Source: Peptostreptococcaceae bacterium oral taxon 113 str. W5053
Lineage (GTDB): Bacteria; Bacillota; Clostridia; Tissierellales; Peptoniphilaceae
NCBI GenBank assembly: GCA_000467935.1
Contig: KI259847.1
Span: 1 to 32,741, forward strand
Direction of reading: 5' to 3'
Length of the DNA stretch: 32,741 nt
In this document: positions 23,310 to 30,421 of the stretch, one piece after another
Position numbering within the stretch: position 1 is the first letter of the stretch
Layout of the letters: every line of letters starts with the position of its first letter
Made by a program: the position numbers and the translations under genes
Notes under the pieces: model-generated
Databases searched by the model: none
Told to the model about the DNA's origin: nothing
Seen by the model: only the letters and a program-made list of their open reading frames with translations

Positions 23310-23920
23310 TACAATCCCTCCTTTAATAAAGGTGCCGTGAGAAAACGTTCAATGACTTTTTCGCTTCCTTTCAGCTCAATACGAACTGTATCTTCTCCGG
23401 AAAGAGCGATTAAAAATCCTTCCGTATTCAAGAATTTTTTCAGATTAAATACATTGACTTCCCCTTTTTGTAATACCGGAAGTCCTTCCTCATTCACCCC
23501 TACAGGATAGATGACAATCTCGTCTTTTCCCTGTCTAAATACAGTCCTTTCCCCTTCTTTTTCTCCCTGTTCTCCGGACGGAAAAAGCTGTTCTATGCCG
23601 GCAAAATTTGCCTTATTCAAATCCTTTTCTTCTTTCGCCTCACCCTTTGCCCCTTCCTTGGCAGATTCTTTGTCAAACTCTTGAAATTTGACCATTTCCT
23701 GATTTTGCGTCTCCTCTTTTGAATTTTTCATCGAGTCTCCTCGCATCGCTCGAAGGACAAATGGACTTGCAAAAAGAAGAATCAGAAGGCACAGGGGAGC
23801 CAGTCGATAGACCGGATTTGCCTTCTTCATCTGTCTCTTTGAACGTTTTAAAATTTTTTCCGTCATCCTTCTGGAAGGATGAATATGCTTTTGATATTCT
23901 TTGTAATCTTCTTTAAACAT
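23309..23920 (-). CDS. membrane anti-sigma-like protein
   Basis: This 203-residue protein has a charged N-terminal segment (1-38), one membrane helix (LAPLCLLILLFASPFVL, about 43-60) and an extracytoplasmic acidic part, about 140 residues, with no known motif. It follows an ECF sigma gene with an eight-base overlap (ATGTTTAAA), the usual order for a sigma factor and its anti-sigma factor. The short cytoplasmic part (EDYKEYQKHIHPSRRMTEKI) fits sigma binding, but no zinc finger is present. The ATG at 23920 is chosen; an in-frame TTG one codon earlier is less likely. Function is assigned by position and topology. Confidence 0.65.
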   Translation of the reverse strand: MFKEDYKEYQKHIHPSRRMTEKILKRSKRQMKKANPVYRLAPLCLLILLFASPFVLRAMRGDSMKNSKEETQNQEMVKFQEFDKESAKEGAKGEAKEEKDLNKANFAGIEQLFPSGEQGEKEGERTVFRQGKDEIVIYPVGVNEEGLPVLQKGEVNVFNLKKFLNTEGFLIALSGEDTVRIELKGSEKVIERFLTAPLLKEGL

Positions 23921-24395
23921 CAATATCCTCTCCTCCCATCAAATTTTTCAATTCTTTTCTCGCACGGGTCAGTTGCATACGCACAGCCGATTCACCGATA
24001 CCTAAAATTTCGGCAATCTTTTTGACAGTTAAGTCTTCATAATAATATAAATGGATCACCGTTCGATATTTTTTGGACATTTTTTTCATCGCCCGATCTA
24101 AATCCAATGAGGCAACAGACACGTTCCCTTCTTTCGGAAAATCTTTTTCCAACGGCACCGTCCGTCTGAAAAAGGCGCTCCTGAAAAAACTGTTGCATCG
24201 ATTCAAAGTGACACGCAAAAACCATGCCTTCGCATGCTCATCACTTTCAAATTCCGGATTTTTATTTAAATAGCGCAAGAAAACTTCCTGACAAATGTCT
24301 TCCGCATCATGACGATTGCCCATTCGCGCATAAGCCAGGCGAAATACACTCTCCTGCCAGCGTTCAATCTGTTCAATCTGAAGCTCTGTAGCCAT
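23913..24395 (-). CDS. ECF-type RNA polymerase sigma factor
   Basis: The 160-residue protein has sigma region 2 (SVFRLAYARMGNRHDAEDIC, QEVFLRYLNK, AWFLRVTLNRC) and region 4 (YRTVIHLYYYEDLTVKKIAE, ILGIGESAVRMQLTRARKEL) with the region-4 helix-turn-helix. It directs RNA polymerase to a small set of stress or surface genes, very likely including its own operon. The ATG at 24395 is chosen because GGGGGTG lies ten bases upstream; the longer frame has no ribosome-binding site. It starts an operon with the anti-sigma-like and serpin genes. Confidence 0.92.
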   Translation of the reverse strand: MATELQIEQIERWQESVFRLAYARMGNRHDAEDICQEVFLRYLNKNPEFESDEHAKAWFLRVTLNRCNSFFRSAFFRRTVPLEKDFPKEGNVSVASLDLDRAMKKMSKKYRTVIHLYYYEDLTVKKIAEILGIGESAVRMQLTRARKELKNLMGGEDIDV

Positions 24396-24458
24396 ACAAA
24401 CTGCACCCCCTGCATTTAATATACCTGATACCCCCACTTTTCGCCACAAATTTTTTTA

Positions 24459-24487
24459 TTTTTATGCAATCATTTTCTCAATATCAA
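24459..24487 (-). promoter_or_regulatory. candidate promoter of the sigma/serpin operon
   Basis: Minus strand TTGATA (24482-24487), 17-base spacer, TAAAAA (24459-24464), 64 bases before the sigma start. An extra ECF-type autoregulated promoter may exist closer to the gene but is not recognisable. Confidence 0.45.
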
Positions 24488-24516
24488 TCAACTCTATTCT
24501 ATTCTCTTGTTTTTTG

Positions 24517-24545
24517 TTGACTTATATTTTAAATGCTGATACACT
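24517..24545 (+). promoter_or_regulatory. promoter of the 4-hydroxybutyrate dehydrogenase operon
   Basis: TTGACT (24517-24522), 17-base spacer, TACACT (24540-24545). It is divergent from the sigma operon and followed by a leader of about 65 bases. Confidence 0.7.
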
Positions 24546-24554
24546 GTAGCTGAG

Positions 24555-24588
24555 GAAAACGATTGTCCGTATGCTCTTTATCGTTTTC
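24555..24588 (+). promoter_or_regulatory. leader stem-loop
   Basis: GAAAACGAT (24555-24563) and ATCGTTTTC (24580-24588) form a perfect 9-bp stem with a 16-base loop in the leader, 12 bases before the ribosome-binding site AAGGAGGTG. There is no U-tract, so it is not a terminator; it may control message stability or bind a regulator. Confidence 0.5.
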
Positions 24589-24618
24589 AAATTTTATATC
24601 AAGGAGGTGTTCAACGAT

Positions 24619-25737
24619 ATGAACTTATTCAAAATGAAATCGGAAATTATAAGTTTTCCAACTTTTGAATCCGCTTTCAAAGAACTACCCATCGGCAAAG
24701 GCGATTTAGTCGTTACAATCCGTGAAATCTACGACGCTTTTTTAACGCCCTTTACCGGAGAATGTAAAGTACTCTTTGTAGGAGATTACGGTCTCGGCGA
24801 GCCTACCGACTCCATGATGGACGCTATGCTCAAAGACATCGGGGATTATACATACCATCGTGTTATTTCCATCGGTGGCGGTTCCGTTATTGATATCTCC
24901 AAAATCTTTGTCTTAAAAGATATTACCACTGCACAAGCTGCATTTGAACAATCCATTCCCATTATCAAAGACAAAGAATTATTTATTTTCCCTGCAACCT
25001 GTGGTACCGGTAGTGAAGTAACCAATATTTCCATTGCTTTTTTGGAAAAAAAGAATGTTAAGATGGGACTTGCCAATGATGCAATCTTAGCCGACAAAGC
25101 GATTTTAGTTGCACAGGCTTTAGAAGGACTTCCCTTTAAGCCTTATGCCTGCAGTGCTATTGATGCACTCATTCACGCTTTGGAATCCTATCTTTCTCCG
25201 AAAGCCAATATCTATACGGAAATTTTCTCCAAACAGGCCATCGAAATGATTCTGAAAGTTTTTGTAAAGCTGGCTAAAGAAGGTCCTGAAGCTCGTTTTG
25301 CACATCTTGAGGAAATGCTTATTGCCAGCAATATGGCGGGCATCGCTTTTGGAAACGCAGGTGTCGGTGCAGTACATGCCATGAGCTATCCTTTGGGAGG
25401 CAATTATCATGTTCCTCATGGAGAAGCCAACTATCAATTTTTAGTAGCCGTTTTTAATGCCTATACACGCAAAAATCCCGACGGCAAAATTAAAGATTTG
25501 AACCTTTATGTTGCAAAACTCTTGGATGTTCCCGTCGAAGAACTCTACACCTGCCTTTCCGCCATCTTAAGTCAATTGGTTGTAAAACAACCGCTGAAGG
25601 ATTACGGTATGAAAGAAGAAGAAATCGAAACTTTTGCAGATTCCGTAATTGCTACACAACAACGTTTGTTGGCAAATAATTATGTGGAACTGTCCAGAGA
25701 TGAGATTCGCGATATTTACAAAGAAGTTTATTATTAG
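24619..25737 (+). CDS. 4-hydroxybutyrate dehydrogenase (iron-type alcohol dehydrogenase family)
   Basis: This 372-residue protein has the group III (iron-containing) alcohol dehydrogenase layout: NAD-binding GGGSVID (86-92), FPATCGTGSEVTN, and the metal ligands in SAIDALIHALESY, GAVHAMSYPLGGNYHVPHGE. Stretches such as AGIAFGNAGVGAVHA, PHGEANY and YGMKEEEIETFADSVI match C. kluyveri 4-hydroxybutyrate dehydrogenase as I recall it, far closer than to general alcohol dehydrogenases. It interconverts succinate semialdehyde and 4-hydroxybutyrate with NAD(H), part of the succinate/4-aminobutyrate-to-butyrate route. The ATG at 24619 has AAGGAGGTG nine bases upstream. The transporter gene follows 11 bases later, on the same transcript. 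No other gene of that route is in the window. Confidence 0.88.
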   Translation: MNLFKMKSEIISFPTFESAFKELPIGKGDLVVTIREIYDAFLTPFTGECKVLFVGDYGLGEPTDSMMDAMLKDIGDYTYHRVISIGGGSVIDISKIFVLKDITTAQAAFEQSIPIIKDKELFIFPATCGTGSEVTNISIAFLEKKNVKMGLANDAILADKAILVAQALEGLPFKPYACSAIDALIHALESYLSPKANIYTEIFSKQAIEMILKVFVKLAKEGPEARFAHLEEMLIASNMAGIAFGNAGVGAVHAMSYPLGGNYHVPHGEANYQFLVAVFNAYTRKNPDGKIKDLNLYVAKLLDVPVEELYTCLSAILSQLVVKQPLKDYGMKEEEIETFADSVIATQQRLLANNYVELSRDEIRDIYKEVYY

Positions 25738-25748
25738 GAGGAATTTGT

Positions 25749-27194
25749 ATGGATAAAACTATACCTGAATATTTTAATAAAGAAAGAACTCCCCTTAAAA
25801 AGCGTCAATACGGTGGAGAACAACCATTTATCAAACTTGGACCTTTTAAGATGAGACTTCCAATCATTCACCATGAATGGCAATGGACGGAATGTTTGGC
25901 CGCTATGTTTCTTGGCGTAGCTTGCTTAGGTGCAGGGGTCAACGTGACCATGAGTACCTTAGGCATCGAAAATTTCCATATTGCATTGACTTTCGGTGTC
26001 TTAAACGCTCTTTGCTACTATCTGCCTGCGCTGTTGGGTGACCCGGTAGTTCCCGGATGGATTACCCCGGCTTTGCCCCTTACTTTAAACTACTTGGCGC
26101 CCTATGCAATCGGAAACGACCGTACCCATGCATTAATTGCACTTCAAATGTTGGTTGCCGTACTGTTCCTTATCATGGGCACCACCGGTCTTGGAAGAAA
26201 ATTGGTTAATTCCATTCCCGTTTCCATCAAATCCGGCATCGTCATCGGTGCAGGAATTTCTGCAGGTATGAATGTTATTAACGCTCGCATTCCGATTGCT
26301 CCCTATACAGTTATCGTATGTATTGCGATTGCTTATATCTTTCTATTCTCCAATGCCTTTAAAAATTTAGCGAATCGAAGTCGATTTTGGGCGGTCATTC
26401 GTAATCAGGGTATTGTCCCGGCTCAATTATTTGCGATTATCTTTGCCCCAATTATTTTCAAAGAAATCGATCTTCCCGTTATCGAATGGGGACTTACGCC
26501 GCTAAACTTTGGCTATGTTTGGAAAAACTTTACCATTTTCGGTATCGGTTTTCCCGCAGCTAAATACTTTATCGCTGCGATTCCCATGGCTTTAACCGCG
26601 TATATTATCGCCTTCTCCGACTTCGTTTTGGCGAAAGAAATCGTAGAGGACGCCACCGCTCGCCGTCCGGATGAAATCGTCGAATTTGATGCCGGCCGTT
26701 CCAATCTTGTAAGTGCATTACGTAATGCTATCATGTCCTTATTCGCTCCATGGACTCCCATGTGCGGACCTTTGTGGGCATCCGGTCTGTTAACCATTAC
26801 CGAACGTTATAAACGTGGATACAAAACTATGCGTACATACTGGGGCGGTGTAGGTACTTTCCGTGCCGCAACATTCTTAGCCGTCATGATTATGCCTTTA
26901 GTCACTTTGATTAAACCGGCTTTCGGTATTTTCTTCGGTTTAACCATGGCTGTTCAAGCCTATGCTTGCTCCAATATCGGAATGAAGATGACTGCCACTC
27001 CGAACCAAAGGGGTATCGCAGGGGTTATGGGCGTCGTCATGGCTGTTAAGGGACCGACCATCGGTCTTATCACCGGTATCGTTCTATGGTTAATCGTAGA
27101 AGGTTTTGCGAAAGATGAAACCGAATCACAAGTTCCCGAATGTTCCCACAAAGTAAATGCAAATCCGACGGATCCGGATAGAAAAGGTTGCTAA
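25749..27194 (+). CDS. NCS2-like transporter (tentatively DUF3360 family)
   Basis: This 481-residue protein has 11-12 hydrophobic stretches and a short cytoplasmic N-terminus. The conserved blocks (LTFGVLNALCYYLPALLGDP, VVPGWITPALPLTLN, AYIIAFSDFVLAKE, MSLFAPWTPMCGPLWASG) resemble the NCS2/SulP-type fold with its half-helix loops, and the protein belongs, I think, to the uncharacterised DUF3360 group. It shares a transcript with 4-hydroxybutyrate dehydrogenase and has AGGAGG eight bases before the ATG, so a carboxylate such as 4-hydroxybutyrate, succinate or 4-aminobutyrate is a reasonable guess for its substrate. Purine or uracil transport is less likely from context. A perfect terminator follows. 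Confidence 0.75.
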   Translation: MDKTIPEYFNKERTPLKKRQYGGEQPFIKLGPFKMRLPIIHHEWQWTECLAAMFLGVACLGAGVNVTMSTLGIENFHIALTFGVLNALCYYLPALLGDPVVPGWITPALPLTLNYLAPYAIGNDRTHALIALQMLVAVLFLIMGTTGLGRKLVNSIPVSIKSGIVIGAGISAGMNVINARIPIAPYTVIVCIAIAYIFLFSNAFKNLANRSRFWAVIRNQGIVPAQLFAIIFAPIIFKEIDLPVIEWGLTPLNFGYVWKNFTIFGIGFPAAKYFIAAIPMALTAYIIAFSDFVLAKEIVEDATARRPDEIVEFDAGRSNLVSALRNAIMSLFAPWTPMCGPLWASGLLTITERYKRGYKTMRTYWGGVGTFRAATFLAVMIMPLVTLIKPAFGIFFGLTMAVQAYACSNIGMKMTATPNQRGIAGVMGVVMAVKGPTIGLITGIVLWLIVEGFAKDETESQVPECSHKVNANPTDPDRKGC

Positions 27195-27203
27195 GTTTTT
27201 TAG

Positions 27204-27235
27204 AAAAAACGCCGAAAAAATTTCGGCGTTTTTTT
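27204..27235 (+). terminator. terminator of the dehydrogenase/transporter operon
   Basis: AACGCCGAAA and TTTCGGCGTT form a 10-bp stem followed by TTTTT, ten bases after the transporter stop. Confidence 0.9.
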
Positions 27236-27288
27236 GTAAGATTTTCTATTTTTTTTCGTCTTAATATTTGAGGAGATGAAAATTATCC

Positions 27289-27780
27289 ATGAAAGATAAA
27301 GAGCAATTTGAACTCATCTATACAATTTATTTCGAAAAAGTATACCGATACTTGCTCCAACTTTCCAAAGATTCCTATTTGGCGGAAGATTTAACCTCGG
27401 AAACCTTTTTGCGAGCCATGAAAAATATCTCTTCTTTTCGTGGAGAAAGTAAATTGAGTTCCTGGCTTTGTGCTATTGGAAAAAACCTGTATTTTTCTCA
27501 TCTTAAAAAAGAAGAAAATCATCTCCGACCGGATACGGATTTTGCCGGCGGTATTGAACCGGATAAAATTCTGCTTCAAAAGGAACAACAATCGGAGCTT
27601 TATCAAATGCTCCATGAGCTTCCCGAACCCTATCGAGAAGTTTTTTCTCTTCGTTTTTTTGGAGAATTAAGCTTTCGGGAAATCGGAACGCTCTTTGAGC
27701 ACTCCGAAAACTGGGCTTGCGTCACTTATTACCGAGCCAGAATGAAAATCCAAGAAAGGATGAAAAAAAATGGATTGTAA
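27289..27780 (+). CDS. ECF-type sigma factor (second)
   Basis: The 163-residue protein has region 2 (YFEKVYRYLLQLSKDSYLAE, DLTSETFLRAM, SWLCAIGKNLYFSHLK) and region 4 (LPEPYREVFSLRFFGELSFR, EIGTLFEHSENWACVTYYRA) of ECF sigma factors. It is distinct in sequence from the factor at 23.9 kb. GAGGAG lies 13 bases before the ATG, longer than usual, but the nearer upstream ATG is closed by TAA. The next gene, a zinc-finger anti-sigma factor, overlaps its end by 11 bases, so the two are made together. Confidence 0.92.
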   Translation: MKDKEQFELIYTIYFEKVYRYLLQLSKDSYLAEDLTSETFLRAMKNISSFRGESKLSSWLCAIGKNLYFSHLKKEENHLRPDTDFAGGIEPDKILLQKEQQSELYQMLHELPEPYREVFSLRFFGELSFREIGTLFEHSENWACVTYYRARMKIQERMKKNGL

Positions 27781-28588
27781 GTTAATGGAAGATTTGCTCC
27801 CTTTGTATAAGGAGAATCTATTACAAGAAGAGAATAAGATCAAAGTCGAAGAACATTTGAAACTTTGTCCCCTTTGCCAAAGAAAAATAATCGACTATGA
27901 AAGGCCAATGGATAACGAGAACCTAGCCTCTATCCCGATCAAGAAAATACGACATCAGTTATTTTGGAAAAAATTAATAGCCGTTTTTTCCGCTCTTTTC
28001 GTCTTTACTCTGATTTGTCATTTCTTTTTAAAGCCAATTGACCTGTCCTATAAGGAAATCAATACCCGGATGTTCTCTACGAACGGAGAAAAATTTGTCG
28101 ATCTTTATAGCTACAATGTATCTTTCTATAAGGACCCGAATGAAAATCTCTTACTCAACGCCTGGACCAATCGCTGGCAAAAAATGACCGGTGAAAAAAC
28201 CCACCACTTATTTTCTCTAAAAGAAGAAGGCGTAAAAAATGTATATTATACACCTTATACCGGAGGCTTAGCCATCCCCATCCATGAAGAACATTCTATA
28301 AATGGCAACTTTATGATTCTTCCCCGTTTAGTTCTGTCCTATTATGTGACTCTTGTCTTCATGCTTTCCCTGTTGTTTATGATTCTATACCTGTTTTTCA
28401 AAAAAAAATCTGCGGGCAAAATTTTTCAAAGAATTGGATTTTTTTTCCTCTGTTATCTCTGTGCCCATGGATTTGTTAAGGGAACCCACACCTCCTCCTA
28501 TCATCTCTCTTATGATTTGTTGATGATTTTATGGTTGACCCTTCTTTTCTATGGAATCCTTCAATCGTTCATTGAACTTAGAAAATAA
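27770..28588 (+). CDS. zinc-finger membrane anti-sigma factor
   Basis: This 272-residue protein starts with MDCKLMEDLLPLYKENLL and has HLKLCPLCQRK at 29-39. Cys3, His29, Cys33 and Cys36 form the anti-sigma zinc-binding domain (H-x3-C-x2-C), which holds the sigma factor in the cytoplasm. A membrane helix (about 67-85), an outer domain of 90 residues and three further C-terminal helices follow. Four membrane segments are unusual: most relatives have one. The 11-base overlap with the sigma gene gives a fixed ratio. It may sense cell-envelope or redox state, the latter suggested only by the peroxiredoxin gene next to it. Confidence 0.85.
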   Translation: MDCKLMEDLLPLYKENLLQEENKIKVEEHLKLCPLCQRKIIDYERPMDNENLASIPIKKIRHQLFWKKLIAVFSALFVFTLICHFFLKPIDLSYKEINTRMFSTNGEKFVDLYSYNVSFYKDPNENLLLNAWTNRWQKMTGEKTHHLFSLKEEGVKNVYYTPYTGGLAIPIHEEHSINGNFMILPRLVLSYYVTLVFMLSLLFMILYLFFKKKSAGKIFQRIGFFFLCYLCAHGFVKGTHTSSYHLSYDLLMILWLTLLFYGILQSFIELRK

Positions 28589-28594
28589 TATAAA

Positions 28595-28632
28595 ACCCCT
28601 TTCGTTAGACATTTTGTTTCACGAAAAGGGGT
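28595..28632. terminator. hairpin after the second sigma operon
   Basis: ACCCCTTTCGT pairs with ACGAAAAGGGGT (one bulged A) across a 15-base loop, just past the anti-sigma stop. The U-rich tail is better on the minus strand than on the plus strand, so efficiency for this operon is uncertain. Confidence 0.5.
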
Positions 28633-28804
28633 CCTCTCCTCTTTTGAAAGATATTTTTTTATCAATATTTTATACCTTCTTCAATTTTTTCTATTTTTCT
28701 ATACTTTTAATTCTTCATTTGCGTTATTTTAGATTAGGAGTGGGTAACTATCAAATAGTTTTGAGTTGAATATTCAAAGCATAAAAATTTAAGGAGGTTT
28801 TTTT

Positions 28805-29485
28805 ATGGAAAACTTACAAGAACAAAATGTACAATTCCCGCTGATTGGAACAAAGGCACCGGAATTTATAGCACAAACTACACAAGGAAATATTCATTTC
28901 CCTAACGATTTCTCCGGCAAATGGATTATCCTATTTTCCCATCCGGCTGATTTTACACCCGTATGCACTACAGAATTTATGACTTTTGCAAGTATGCACG
29001 AAGAATTTAAATCTTACAATTGCGAATTGGTCGGTCTTTCCATTGATTCCATTCACTCTCATTTAGGATGGCTTCGTGCCATTGAAACCTACTCTTGGAA
29101 TGGAATTGAAAATCCAAAAGTAGAATTTCCTTTAATTGCCGATATTAAAATGGAAGTGGCAAAAAAATACGGTATGCTTCAAGGAGAATCGGACACAAAT
29201 GCCGTTCGTGCCGTTTTCTTTATCGATCCGGAAGGAATCATCAAAACCACTCTTTACTATCCCGCTTCTTTAGGTCGTAATTTTGCGGAAATTAAACGTA
29301 TCCTCATCGGTTTGCAAAAATCTGCTGCCGAAGGAGTTGCTCTTCCTGCAAACTGGGAACCCGGAAAAGATGTTATTTTACCGCCTCCGGGAACAAAAAA
29401 AGATATTGCGGATCGCATGGCGTTAGTTAAAGAAAAAGGTTATGAAATGAAAGATTGGTTTTTAACCTTTAAAAAAGATCAATAA
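28805..29485 (+). CDS. 1-Cys (Prx6-type) peroxiredoxin
   Basis: The 226-residue protein has the peroxidatic site HPADFTPVCTTE (Cys54) and the Prx6-type extension (PVEFPLIADIK-like segment, ANWEPGKDVILPPPG). There is no cysteine in the C-terminal 100 residues to act as a resolving partner; the only other one (Cys77) is in the usual non-catalytic position. It reduces hydrogen and organic peroxides in the cytoplasm and would need an outside thiol to recycle. AAGGAGG precedes the ATG, and a strong terminator follows, so it is a single-gene unit. Oxygen defence fits an anaerobe. Confidence 0.92.
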   Translation: MENLQEQNVQFPLIGTKAPEFIAQTTQGNIHFPNDFSGKWIILFSHPADFTPVCTTEFMTFASMHEEFKSYNCELVGLSIDSIHSHLGWLRAIETYSWNGIENPKVEFPLIADIKMEVAKKYGMLQGESDTNAVRAVFFIDPEGIIKTTLYYPASLGRNFAEIKRILIGLQKSAAEGVALPANWEPGKDVILPPPGTKKDIADRMALVKEKGYEMKDWFLTFKKDQ

Positions 29486-29518
29486 TATTTTTTGCTCAAA
29501 AAAATACCAATTTTTTTG

Positions 29519-29547
29519 CTCCGTAAAAGATTTTTGCGGAGTTTTTT
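29519..29547 (+). terminator. terminator of the peroxiredoxin gene
   Basis: CTCCGTAAAA and TTTTGCGGAG form a 10-bp stem (one T-G pair), followed by TTTTTT. Confidence 0.9.
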
Positions 29548-29702
29548 AATTCGCTTAAACTACAGAAAATAGCCGCTTCTTACTTTTTTTGTTTTTTTAA
29601 TATTTTTTTTATATCCTTTTTTTATCAATCACTGTATTTTACTATATTTCATTTTTATTTTTTCTGTGATAAAATATTAGTGTAAGACAACAAACATTTT
29701 TA

Positions 29703-29732
29703 TTGACTATCTTAGAATGTTTATTTTACAAT
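29703..29732 (+). promoter_or_regulatory. promoter of the metal-ATPase operon
   Basis: TTGACT (29703-29708), 18-base spacer, TACAAT (29727-29732), 23 bases before the first start codon. The 150 bases upstream are AT-rich and carry no other recognisable feature. Confidence 0.75.
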
Positions 29733-29755
29733 ATTTTTACAGAGAGGAAGATTGT

Positions 29756-30109
29756 ATGTTTTTTTTGAAAAAATATGATCGGCTCAATAGACTGCGTATC
29801 CAATTCCCGTCCTTGGATGAAAAGAGATTAAGCGGTCTTGAAAAAACGCTGAATCAAATGGATAGTATTTGTACATGTGAGGCAAATTATGTGACGGGAT
29901 CCTTGACTATTCATTACGATGAAGGGTGTCGGGAAAAAGTTTTATCCTACTTAAGTGCATTGAAGCATAGTGAAATTCCTGTCGGTAATTTCAATGCGAA
30001 CATGATAAAAAAAGATATTGTGCAACGCACTGCGCAAATCTATGCTAAAAAAGCTCTTATGGGTCTGCTTTTTCCTAAAGCGAAACATATAAAAAAATGT
30101 TTCCGATGA
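29756..30109 (+). CDS. HMA-like protein without metal-binding cysteines
   Basis: The 117-residue protein has the beta-alpha-beta pattern of a heavy-metal-associated domain (RLNRLRIQFPS, RLSGLEKTLNQMDSI, CEANYVTGSLTIHYDEGCRE, KVLSYLSAL), but the usual CxxC loop is absent; the cysteines present (CTC and one more) lie elsewhere. It resembles the N-terminal domain of the ATPase two genes on, so it probably arose from it or assists it. A T8 tract directly after ATG (ATG, then TTT TTT TT) could slip. GAGAGGAAG precedes the start. First gene of a three-gene transcript. Confidence 0.65.
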   Translation: MFFLKKYDRLNRLRIQFPSLDEKRLSGLEKTLNQMDSICTCEANYVTGSLTIHYDEGCREKVLSYLSALKHSEIPVGNFNANMIKKDIVQRTAQIYAKKALMGLLFPKAKHIKKCFR

Positions 30110-30136
30110 AGCAACTAAAAAAGGGAGGAATTTGAA

Positions 30137-30418
30137 ATGGTATTCAAACACTTACTAAAAAGCACAAAAACTCATTATTTCTTAGGCGGTATTGCCGCTG
30201 CGTTGTTAGCACCGGTTGTTGCAAAGTCCCCAACCGTACGAAAAGCTGTTGTTAAGACTATGGCTAAAGGAATGGAAATTCAAAAGCAAGCCCAAGTAAG
30301 CTATGAAAATATGAAAGAGGAAGCAGCAGATTTAGCTTATGAAGCTCGTATGCAAGCAGAGTCCAATATGGTGGAAACCGCCGTTGAGGAAGAAGCTCCT
30401 GTTGCAACAGAAGAATAA
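30137..30418 (+). CDS. small membrane protein, partner of the metal ATPase
   Basis: This 93-residue protein has one membrane segment (HYFLGGIAAALLAPVVA, about 13-29), a basic stretch, a coiled-coil-like helix (QVSYENMKEEAADLAYEARM) and an acidic end (VETAVEEEAPVATEE). Its order and position resemble PacL-type small proteins, which sit next to P-type metal ATPases in mycobacteria and bind metal with a C-terminal acidic motif; here the end lacks His. GGGAGG precedes the ATG, and the ATPase gene starts four bases after the stop. A chaperone or scaffold role is inferred. Confidence 0.65.
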   Translation: MVFKHLLKSTKTHYFLGGIAAALLAPVVAKSPTVRKAVVKTMAKGMEIQKQAQVSYENMKEEAADLAYEARMQAESNMVETAVEEEAPVATEE

Positions 30419-30421
30419 TTT

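Noticed and set aside
28551..28769. 72-codon plus-strand frame after the anti-sigma gene
   Set aside because: It runs through the hairpin at 28595-28632, is low-complexity hydrophobic and has no ribosome-binding site.
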